Assembly (NCBI GenBank): GCA_036501365.1
Contig: DASYAL010000019.1
Coordinates: 1-64,000, forward strand
Reading direction: 5' to 3'
Length of the DNA: 64,000 nt
Origin: CAIKMD01 sp036501365
GTDB taxonomy: Bacteria; Pseudomonadota; Alphaproteobacteria; ATCC43930; CGMCC-115725
The notes beneath the pieces are model-generated. The model was not told where the DNA came from. It made no database searches and saw only the letters and a list, made by a program, of their open reading frames with translations. Positions 57,986-64,000 of this stretch are shown piece after piece (positions within the stretch are counted from its first letter, which is position 1; the number at the start of each line of letters is the position of its first letter). The translations under genes were made by a program, and so were the position numbers.

Positions 57986-59023
57986 GTGGATAGCGACAGC
58001 GGCGCGCCGCTCCGGGAGATGTGGTACTACGCGATGCCCGGCGCGCGCTTGAAGCGCGGCCGGACGCTGGCGAAAACGCTGCTTGGCGAGCCGCTGCTCT
58101 TCGGCCGCGACGCGGGCGGCAAGGTCTTCGCCTTGCGCAACATCTGCCCGCATCGCGGCATCCCGCTGAGCTACGGCCGGTTCGACGGGCGCGAGATCGA
58201 GTGCTGCTATCACGGCTGGCGCTTCGATAGCGCCGGCGCCTGCACCGCGATCCCTTCGCTCGCGGAAGGGCAGCGCTTCGACCGCGGGCAGGTTTCCGTC
58301 GGCGCCTATCCGGCACGCGAGCAGCAAGGCAATGTCTGGGTGTTCTTCGGCAACAACTCCGCCGCGGCACCCGAGCCGCCGCTGCTGCCCGCGATCGGCG
58401 AGCGCGGGCCCGATCTCTACGATACCGTCACCCTGCCCTGCAGCATCGATCACGCGGTCGTCGGCTTGATGGACCCGGCGCATGGGCCGTTCGTCCATCG
58501 CTCGTGGTGGTGGCGCAAGGGCGGCTCGATCCACGAGAAGAGCAAGGCCTTCGCCGCGAGCCCCTTCGGCTTCACCATGCTGCGCCATGCGCCGTCGAGC
58601 AATTCCAACGCCTATAAGCTCCTCGGCGGCGCGCCCGAGACCGAGATTAGCTTCCGCCTACCGAGCGTCCGGATCGAGCACATCACCGCCGGCCGGCATA
58701 ACGTCGTCAATCTCACCGCGGTGACGCCGCTCGGCGCCGAGGAGACGCAGATCAACCACGCGATCTATTGGACGACGCCGCTGTTGTCGCTCCTGAAGCC
58801 GCTGCTGCGCCCTTATGTCCGCGCCTTCCTCAACCAGGATCGCGCGGTGATGGTGCGCCAGCGCGAGGGGCTGCGCTACGATCCGCCGCTGGCGCTGATC
58901 GACGACGCCGACACCCAGGCACGCTGGTACTATCGCCTCAAGACCGAATATGCCCGCGCCAAGCACGAGGGCCGCGATTTCGTCAACCCGGTAACCGACC
59001 AGACGCTGCGCTGGCGCAGCTGA
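57986..59023 (+). CDS. Rieske [2Fe-2S] aromatic ring-hydroxylating oxygenase, alpha-subunit-like
   Basis: A 345-residue oxygenase terminal component. The Rieske domain has CPHRGIPLSYGRF and CYHGWRFDSAG, which is C-x-H-x17-C-x2-H. The catalytic domain has DHAVVGLMDPAHGPFVHRS with the two histidines of the mononuclear iron site. Single-component oxygenases of this length, such as VanA or PaO-like enzymes, need a separate reductase. GTG at 57986 follows GAGAAGGGG. It stands alone, divergent from the maoC-ribF pair. A VanB-like reductase lies 50 kb away on the other strand; partnership is only a guess. The substrate is unknown. Confidence 0.88.
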   Translation: MDSDSGAPLREMWYYAMPGARLKRGRTLAKTLLGEPLLFGRDAGGKVFALRNICPHRGIPLSYGRFDGREIECCYHGWRFDSAGACTAIPSLAEGQRFDRGQVSVGAYPAREQQGNVWVFFGNNSAAAPEPPLLPAIGERGPDLYDTVTLPCSIDHAVVGLMDPAHGPFVHRSWWWRKGGSIHEKSKAFAASPFGFTMLRHAPSSNSNAYKLLGGAPETEISFRLPSVRIEHITAGRHNVVNLTAVTPLGAEETQINHAIYWTTPLLSLLKPLLRPYVRAFLNQDRAVMVRQREGLRYDPPLALIDDADTQARWYYRLKTEYARAKHEGRDFVNPVTDQTLRWRS

Positions 59024-59151
59024 GAGAATCTTGATTTGCTTCGCACGACGGCGCGCCGTTGACGATTCGCGGGCGCGCCTGTGCTACGCGGTCTTGCGCT
59101 GGCGCAGCTAAAGCCCCAGATTCCGCTCGGTTTTTCGGACAGGAGCAGCTC

Positions 59152-59514
59152 ATGAGCGCGCCCGACGCAACGGCAGTCCTATCGGCGCTGAAATTCGACG
59201 GCAACGGCCTGATCGCCGCGGTGGCGCAGCAGCACGATACCGGCGAGGTGCTCATGCTCGCCTGGATGAATCGCGACGCCGTCGCCGAGACGCTCGCCAC
59301 CGGCCGCGTCTGCTATTGGTCGCGCTCGCGCCAAGCGCTGTGGCGCAAAGGCGAGACCTCGGGCCATGTGCAAAAGCTCAAGGAGCTGCGCGTCGATTGC
59401 GACGGCGACGCGCTGCTGCTGCAGGTCGAGCAGACCGGCCCCGCTTGCCACACCGGCGAGCAGAGTTGCTTCTTTCGCGCCGCCCGCGACGGCGCACTCG
59501 TTAAGCTCGGCTAA
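59152..59514 (+). CDS. hisI: Phosphoribosyl-AMP cyclohydrolase
   Basis: A 120-residue stand-alone HisI that opens the ring of phosphoribosyl-AMP in histidine synthesis. The zinc/metal signature is DCDGDALLLQVEQTGPACHTGEQSCF, with three conserved cysteines and the preceding WSRSRQALWRKGETSGHVQ. There is no HisE fusion. ATG at 59152 has GGAGCAGCTC upstream; the open frame back to 59059 is not conserved. It is isolated from other his genes, as in many alphaproteobacteria. It ends 10 bases from the convergent next gene. Confidence 0.95.
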   Translation: MSAPDATAVLSALKFDGNGLIAAVAQQHDTGEVLMLAWMNRDAVAETLATGRVCYWSRSRQALWRKGETSGHVQKLKELRVDCDGDALLLQVEQTGPACHTGEQSCFFRAARDGALVKLG

Positions 59515-59523
59515 GGACGGCTC

Positions 59524-59976
59524 TCAGGGACGCGGGCAGGCGAGCGTCGCCTGGACCTGATGCAGCACGGTTTCGTCGTAGGAGCGGCCGGCGCAGCGCG
59601 CGTTGTAGCCATCGATCGCCTGGTTGTAGCGGGTCGCGGCGTCGTCATAGCTTTGCGACGCCGTCGCAGTCGTGGCCTGGGCGGCGTCGCGCTGCTGCAA
59701 GAGCGCCTTGAACGCATCGATCTCGGCATTGTCATAGACGTTGATCTGCGCGCGGCGGGTCGCGACCTGATTGGTAAGCGCAGCCTGGCTGCGCTGGCTG
59801 CTTTCCAGCGCCTGACGCCGGTTGGTCACATTGTCTTCGAGCACCGAAACGAATTGCTGCTCGCACAGGCACGAGCGGATCGCGCTCGGATCCGACACAA
59901 CCTGCGCGATAGCCGGCGCGATCCCCACACACGACAGGAAGCCGAGCGCCAGCGTCCCACAAGCGAATGTCCGCAT
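59524..59976 (-). CDS. Secreted protein of unknown function with a predicted coiled coil
   Basis: A 150-residue protein with a signal peptide (CGTLALGFLSCVGIAPAIAQ). Residues about 45-125 are polar and Ala/Gln-rich, probably a coiled coil (RRQALESSQRSQAALTNQVA, KALLQQRDAAQATTATASQSYDD). Cysteines in SCLCEQQF near the N-terminus, ARCAGRS and the last residues LACPRP could form disulfides. ATG at 59976 follows GGAGAGGGATC. I do not recognise a family. It lies between convergent hisI and a divergent OmpA-like lipoprotein gene, so a cell-envelope role is plausible. Confidence 0.65.
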   Translation of the reverse strand: MRTFACGTLALGFLSCVGIAPAIAQVVSDPSAIRSCLCEQQFVSVLEDNVTNRRQALESSQRSQAALTNQVATRRAQINVYDNAEIDAFKALLQQRDAAQATTATASQSYDDAATRYNQAIDGYNARCAGRSYDETVLHQVQATLACPRP

Positions 59977-60191
59977 GATCCCTCTCCACCGCGCGCCTGT
60001 CGCGACCATCCCATCCGGCGCGATTCCGATCGTTTGGAAACAACGCGACCGTCAATCCGGATGAGCATCCAGCTTGGTTCTAGACCGGAATCATGGCGCA
60101 TGTAATAGTAGCGGCGGCGAGGCGCGATGGTTGGTCGCGCTTTCCCATAACGATAACAAGAAGCCGCGCCGTATCCTGTCCGGGGGAGTTT

Positions 60192-61085
60192 ATGAGAAAG
60201 CCACGCATTTTCACCGCTCTGATCGCGCTCTCGGCAGCGACTGCACTGGCCGCCTGCTCCGACTGGAGCGCGACGGGATTCCACGGCAACCCGCAGACGG
60301 AGCACTGGAACCTCGCCGCCGTCACCGCCGCGGCACCGCAAAATCCGACCAGCTTCACCGCCGCTCTCGCCGGCGAATACGCCGCGCTCGCGACCGCGCT
60401 CGATCGCGACGGCGACGTCGTCGATGCGGATTATTTCGCGCGCAAAGGCCTCGCCGCGGCGCCGGGCGCGGTCGTTCCACCCGAGGACAACGCCAATTGG
60501 GCCATCCCGCTCGAGCAGCCCTACGGCTTCCGCACCAAGCTGGCGCAAGCCCGGGGGCGGCTGATGGCCGCGCTCAACAGCGGCGCGCGCGAGCGCGCAC
60601 CGGCGCTCGCGGCGCGCGCGCAGGCACGGTATGACTGCTGGGTGGAGCGGATGGAGGACAACTGGGCGACCGCGCAAAACGGGGCCTGCGCCACCGAATT
60701 CGCCGCCGCCATGGACGAGCTCGAGGGCAAGGCGGCGAGCGCCGCAACCGCCGCGCCGGCCGCGCTGGTCAATGTCTTCTTCGAATTCGATCGCTCGCGT
60801 CTGACGCCGGAAGCGCGCCAGATCGTCTCCCAGCTCGCGACGCAGATGAAGGCGAGCAACCGCAGCGCGACCCTCGTCGGCAAAGCCGACCTGACCGGCT
60901 CGGACAGCTACGACCTCGCGCTTGGCCGGCGCCGCGCCGATGCGGTCGCCGCCGAGCTGGTGCGCGACGGCGTGGCGCGCAATCGCGTCGCGATTGAGAC
61001 CCAGGGCAAGCGCCAGCCGCCGGTCCCCACCGCGCAAGGCGTGCGCGAGCCGCGCAACCGCGTGGTCGAGATCACGCTGCATTGA
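60192..61085 (+). CDS. OmpA-family lipoprotein
   Basis: A 297-residue lipoprotein with lipobox LAAC (signal MRKPRIFTALIALSA...) and a C-terminal OmpA/MotB peptidoglycan-binding domain: VNVFFEFDRSRLTPEARQIV, VGKADLTGSDSYDLALGRRRADAVAAEL and RVAIETQGKRQPPVPTAQG. Residues about 40-200 form an Ala-rich region with repeated alpha-helices that I do not recognise. Unlike Pal it lacks the usual GHTDxxG form (here GKADLTGSD). ATG at 60192 follows GGGGGAGTTT. Probably tethers the outer membrane to the cell wall. Confidence 0.88.
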   Translation: MRKPRIFTALIALSAATALAACSDWSATGFHGNPQTEHWNLAAVTAAAPQNPTSFTAALAGEYAALATALDRDGDVVDADYFARKGLAAAPGAVVPPEDNANWAIPLEQPYGFRTKLAQARGRLMAALNSGARERAPALAARAQARYDCWVERMEDNWATAQNGACATEFAAAMDELEGKAASAATAAPAALVNVFFEFDRSRLTPEARQIVSQLATQMKASNRSATLVGKADLTGSDSYDLALGRRRADAVAAELVRDGVARNRVAIETQGKRQPPVPTAQGVREPRNRVVEITLH

Positions 61086-61184
61086 TTTGAGGTCGCGCGC
61101 GTAGCCGCCACACCAATGCGTTGATCGCGGTTTAAGGCCGGCGCGACCGCGCGACCGAAGGTGCGGCCGCGCGCTGCTGCATGA

Positions 61185-62033
61185 TCAATGCGCGAGGATC
61201 ACCGGGATGTCGGCTTCCATGATGATATGGCGGGTCGCGCCGCCGAAGATCATCTGGCGCAGCCGGCTTTGGGTATAGGCGCCTTTCACCAGCAGATCGC
61301 AGCCCAGGGCCCTGGCTTCGGCGAGGAAGACCTCGCCCGCCTGGCGGTTGGTCGCCGGAATCCGCCGCGAGGCGGCGGCGATGCCACGACGGCGCAGCGC
61401 CGCGGCAAGATCGTCGCCGGAGGGGCCGGGCTGCATCGCGCCTTCGACCGACAGCACCTGGACCTTGCTGGCAAGGGCGAGATAGGGCATCGCGAGCGCG
61501 ACGGTGCGCGAGGTCTCCGTGCTGCCGTTCCAGGCGATCACGATGCATTCGCCGATGGTTTTCGGCGGCATCGGCGGCGCCATCAGCACCGGACGGCCGC
61601 TTTCGAAGAGTGCGTCCTCGAGCGTCGCCTCGGCGAGCGAGGCGAGCTTTGCCGGCCGCTCGACGACAATGAGATCGAAGACGCGCCCGAGCGAGCCGAC
61701 GACGGCGTTTTGGCGTCCTGATTCCTCGCGCCATTCGGCGCTGACGCCTGGCGTCGGCGCCGCCTCGTCGGTGATCGAAACATTGCGCGCGCGCATGAAG
61801 CTTTCGAACAGCTGGCGCGCCGCTTGGCGCCGGTCGTGTCCCTCGCGCTCGAGCGTGCGATCGACCTCCGAGGAGACCGAAAATCCCATCTCGCCGCCAA
61901 ACACCACGGCATATTCGGTGGTGAGTGCGTTGAGGCCGATGATCCGGCCGTCGAATTTCCGCGCCGCCAGCAAAGCGGTCTCGAGCACCGGGGTCGCGGT
62001 GCCGTCGCCGACAACCGTCAACAAGGTCCTCAT
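61185..62033 (-). CDS. Universal stress protein, tandem UspA domains
   Basis: A 282-residue protein built of two UspA-like halves (about residues 1-145 and 150-282). LLTVVGDGTATPVLETALLAARKF opens the first, and VIAWNGSTETSRTVALAMPYLALASKVQVLSV opens the second. LVKGAYTQSRLRQMIFGGATRHIIMEADIPVILAH is the Usp nucleotide-binding end, with a G-2x-G-9x-G-like pattern (GAYTQSRLRQMIFGG). Tandem Usps bind ATP or AMP and are induced under stress, but the present one could also be a constitutive chaperone-like protein. Divergent from ridA. Confidence 0.9.
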   Translation of the reverse strand: MRTLLTVVGDGTATPVLETALLAARKFDGRIIGLNALTTEYAVVFGGEMGFSVSSEVDRTLEREGHDRRQAARQLFESFMRARNVSITDEAAPTPGVSAEWREESGRQNAVVGSLGRVFDLIVVERPAKLASLAEATLEDALFESGRPVLMAPPMPPKTIGECIVIAWNGSTETSRTVALAMPYLALASKVQVLSVEGAMQPGPSGDDLAAALRRRGIAAASRRIPATNRQAGEVFLAEARALGCDLLVKGAYTQSRLRQMIFGGATRHIIMEADIPVILAH

Positions 62034-62189
62034 CGCCTGCCCCGTTCACCTCGCAGCGGGATGCCGCGTTCGCGCGAAGTATATCCCAGGGACCGCGCCG
62101 ATCCCAAACGGCTTTGACGGCGGCTTGCGCCGGCCCGGGCAAATCGCGAAAGTGGCCGTAACGAATGAATAAGGAGGAGACCCACGGTC

Positions 62190-62573
62190 ATGAAGATCCA
62201 CAACCCATCGACCCTGGCGCCGGGCGCCGGCTACAGCCACGGCATCGAGCTGCCGCCGAACGCGCGCGTCCTCTATTGCGCCGGCCAGCTCGGGCTTAAG
62301 CCCGACGGCAGCTTCGCCTCGAACGAGATCCGCGGCCAGGCGGAGCAGGCTTGGCGCAATGTCGGCGCCGTGCTGCAGGCCGCCGGCATGGGCTACGAGA
62401 ACATCGTCAAGCTCACCCACTATTTGACGCGACGCGAGGACCTCCCGGGCTATCGCGAGGTGCGGGCGCAATTCCTCGGCAAGCTCGCGCCCGCCTCGAC
62501 GCTGCTCGTGATCGCGGCGCTGGCGCGGCCCGAGGCGCTGATCGAAGTCGAAGTCCTCGCCGCCAAGGAATAG
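62190..62573 (+). CDS. RidA family protein
   Basis: A 127-residue member of the YjgF/YER057c/UK114 family, of which RidA proper is a 2-iminobutanoate/2-aminoacrylate deaminase. LYCAGQLGLKPDG, AWRNVGAVLQAAGMGYENIVKLTHYL and STLLVIAALARPEALIEVEVLAA show the trimer fold. The Arg in ALARPEALIEVEV is the conserved substrate-binding arginine. AAGGAGGAGACC is a strong ribosome site. It is convergent with the lactate-oxidase-like gene. A true RidA cannot be separated from other subgroups here. Confidence 0.88.
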   Translation: MKIHNPSTLAPGAGYSHGIELPPNARVLYCAGQLGLKPDGSFASNEIRGQAEQAWRNVGAVLQAAGMGYENIVKLTHYLTRREDLPGYREVRAQFLGKLAPASTLLVIAALARPEALIEVEVLAAKE

Positions 62574-62591
62574 CCCTGGCGCGACCCGCGC

Positions 62592-63719
62592 TCAGCGCCC
62601 GCCATATCCCTCGTCGGCGAGGTTCAGCAGCGGGAAGGCGCTGAACACATGCGGCATCGTCACCGCGGGAGCGGCGACGACGTGGCTGCGCGTCACCTCG
62701 GCGAAGCCGGTGCAGCCGATGAGGGCGAGGCAGGTGCGGATCTCGCTTTCGAGAATCTCGAGGACGCGCGCGACCCCTGCGCCGCCGGCGGCGGCGAGGC
62801 CATAGAGATAAATCCGGCCGATCGCGACCGTGTTGGCACCAAGCGCGAGCGCCTTGACGATATCGGTGCCGCGATAGAATCCGCCATCGATAATGATCTG
62901 CGCCCGGCCGCGCACCGCCTCCACCACCTCGGGCAGGATGTCGAGCGTGCCGCGCACGTGGTCGAGCTGCCTTCCGCCGTGATTGGTGATGTAGATGCCG
63001 TCGACGCCGTGATCGCAGGCGATGGCGGCATCTTCCCCGGTCTGGATGCCCTTGAGGATGAGCGGCAGCTTGCTGCCGTGCTTGTCCTTGAAGCGCTTGA
63101 CCTCGGCCCAGGACAGCGATTGCTGGCGGTTGTCGCCGCCATCATCGATGATCGAGCGGTTGGAGACGCGGCGCGCGATGTCGCGCTCGCGCCGGCCGTA
63201 GAAGGCGCTGTCGATCGTGTAGCAGAAAGCCTCGTAGCCGGCATCGATCGCGCGGCCGACGATCTCGTCGGTCAATTTGTCGGGGCCGCGGCGGTAGAGC
63301 TGGAAGAATTTCCGGCCGTTCGCGGCTTTCGCGGTGGCTTCGAGGCCGGGTCCGCTGACCGAGCTCAGCATCTGGGGGACGCCGAAGAGCGTCGCGCCCT
63401 GGGCGACCGCCGCCGCGCCGCCGGGATCGAGCCGCTCGAGCCCGCCGACCGGCGCCAGCAGCACCGGCAGCCGCGCCTTCTTGCCCATGACCGTACCCGA
63501 GCATTCGACGCCCGAGATGTCGCGCAGCACCCGCGGCCGGAAGCCGACGCAATCGATCGCATAGCGGTTGCGCTTGAGGGTGGTCTCGGTCTCGGCGGCG
63601 CCGGTGACGTAGTCCCAGAGCACGGGGGAGAGTTTCAGCCGCGCTGCTTTGATGAATTCGTGCAGCGTCTCGAACTTGCCGTCGAGCCCGCTCGAATTGC
63701 GCCGCGCTTCCTCGGCCAT
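62592..63719 (-). CDS. FMN-dependent alpha-hydroxy acid oxidase/dehydrogenase
   Basis: A 375-residue (S)-2-hydroxy acid oxidising enzyme of the glycolate oxidase/L-lactate dehydrogenase/mandelate dehydrogenase family. LLAPVGGLERLDPGG, FFQLYRRGPDKL, LPLILKGIQTGEDA, YITNHGGRQLDHVRGTLDILPE with the catalytic histidine, and IIDGGFYRGTDIVKALALGANTVAIGRIYLYGLAA give the FMN barrel. ATG at 63719 follows GGGGAGGACAAG. The LdR-like loop that anchors membrane-bound lactate dehydrogenase is not obvious. It may act with the cupin gene just upstream. The substrate is not known. Confidence 0.92.
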   Translation of the reverse strand: MAEEARRNSSGLDGKFETLHEFIKAARLKLSPVLWDYVTGAAETETTLKRNRYAIDCVGFRPRVLRDISGVECSGTVMGKKARLPVLLAPVGGLERLDPGGAAAVAQGATLFGVPQMLSSVSGPGLEATAKAANGRKFFQLYRRGPDKLTDEIVGRAIDAGYEAFCYTIDSAFYGRRERDIARRVSNRSIIDDGGDNRQQSLSWAEVKRFKDKHGSKLPLILKGIQTGEDAAIACDHGVDGIYITNHGGRQLDHVRGTLDILPEVVEAVRGRAQIIIDGGFYRGTDIVKALALGANTVAIGRIYLYGLAAAGGAGVARVLEILESEIRTCLALIGCTGFAEVTRSHVVAAPAVTMPHVFSAFPLLNLADEGYGGR

Positions 63720-63793
63720 CTTGTCCTCCCCAACGTGTCCCCGCCGCAGCCTAGCCAACACCGCTGCGGCGAGCCAGCGCTGCCTCCGCTTCT

Positions 63794-64000
63794 CTAGCCC
63801 TGCGCTTTCAGAGTCTTGCCGCCGGCGGTCACGGGTTTCGCCGCGATCAGCGAGAAAGCAATGACGCAAGGCTCCTTGCCACGGTTGATCCAGTTATGGA
63901 TCGTGCCGCGCTGCACCAGCACGTCGCCGGCTTTCAAGTGCACCACCGCGCCGTCGATATCCATGTCGATCTCGCCCGACATCACCACGGCGTAGTCGAT
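63794..64000 (-). CDS. Cupin domain protein (5' end outside window)
   Basis: C-terminal part of a small cupin. IDYAVVMSGEIDMDIDGAVV and HLKAGDVLVQRGTIHNWINRGKEPCVIAF contain the second cupin motif with the GD turn and H-x-W, and the tail ends GGKTLKAQG. The first motif lies beyond 64000. The gene is on the same strand and 75 bases upstream of the alpha-hydroxy acid oxidase, so the two may be co-transcribed. Confidence 0.75.
   Translation of the reverse strand: MDYAVVMSGEIDMDIDGAVVHLKAGDVLVQRGTIHNWINRGKEPCVIAFSLIAAKPVTAGGKTLKAQG

Noticed and set aside
61091..61156. GGTCGCGCG/CGCGCGACC inverted repeat between the OmpA lipoprotein and Usp genes
   Set aside because: Nine-base arms with a 48-base loop in GC-rich DNA; likely chance, too weak to call a terminator.

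Overview
The window is GC-rich bacterial chromosome, almost entirely coding, with compact operons, frequent ATGA-type overlaps and several GTG/TTG starts. Gene content points to an alphaproteobacterium, probably Rhodospirillales-like. The indicators are an aa3 oxidase operon with Cox11, SURF1 and a DUF983 protein, the gshA-rsmE/ubiA neighbourhood, an lpxK-waaA-type lipid A cluster next to xseA and purD, a DUF3035 lipoprotein, a MutL with an endonuclease motif, and an alphaproteobacterial-type LexA box (GAAC-N7-GAAC) before dnaE2. The order is an inference; no rRNA, tRNA, phage, IS or CRISPR was found.

Layout. 1-2.7 kb: DsbD/ScsB-type thiol reductase (C-terminus beyond the window) and YqgE/AlgH. 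2.8-6.2 kb: GNAT acetyltransferase, M16 peptidase and threonine synthase on the minus strand. 6.3-9.5 kb: GYD protein, VanB-like ferredoxin reductase, ABM monooxygenase, M32 carboxypeptidase. 9.5-15.7 kb: cytochrome c oxidase operon in the order ctaC-ctaD-ctaB-small membrane protein-ctaG-ctaE-DUF983-SURF1, read on the minus strand. 15.9-25.1 kb: tldD, a secreted glycosidase-like protein, DUF302, gshA, rsmE, ubiA, a methyltransferase and pmbA/tldE (the TldD partner). 25.1-34.2 kb: lipid kinase, then the lipid A/LPS operon msbA-DUF374 acyltransferase-waaA-lpxK-lpxL, facing an xseA gene that runs in frame into an M23 peptidase domain.

34.3-39.7 kb looks accessory: a UdgX-type uracil-DNA glycosylase, a cupin, an unrecognised protein, a BrnT/BrnA toxin-antitoxin pair in visibly AT-richer DNA, and dnaE2 (imuC) behind a good promoter and LexA box. 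39.8-46.4 kb: purD, an intergenic stretch with two perfect hairpins, MFS transporter, LLM oxidoreductase, tadA, C26 amidase, RluB-like synthase, rsmD. 46.4-57.9 kb: mutL, pgi, two M16 peptidases, DUF3035 lipoprotein, lspA, ileS, ribF, MaoC dehydratase, all on the minus strand. 58-64 kb: Rieske oxygenase, hisI, a secreted coiled-coil protein, an OmpA-type lipoprotein, tandem Usp, RidA, an FMN-dependent alpha-hydroxy acid dehydrogenase and a partial cupin.

Most of the window is ordinary housekeeping. The points most worth following are the XseA-M23 in-frame fusion whose junction reads like a signal peptide, the triplicated 15-bp stop/start junction between msbA and the DUF374 gene, the twin hairpins with complementary loops after purD, the SOS-type control of dnaE2 inside a DNA-damage-flavoured accessory cassette, and the secreted GH-A/CBM9-like protein.
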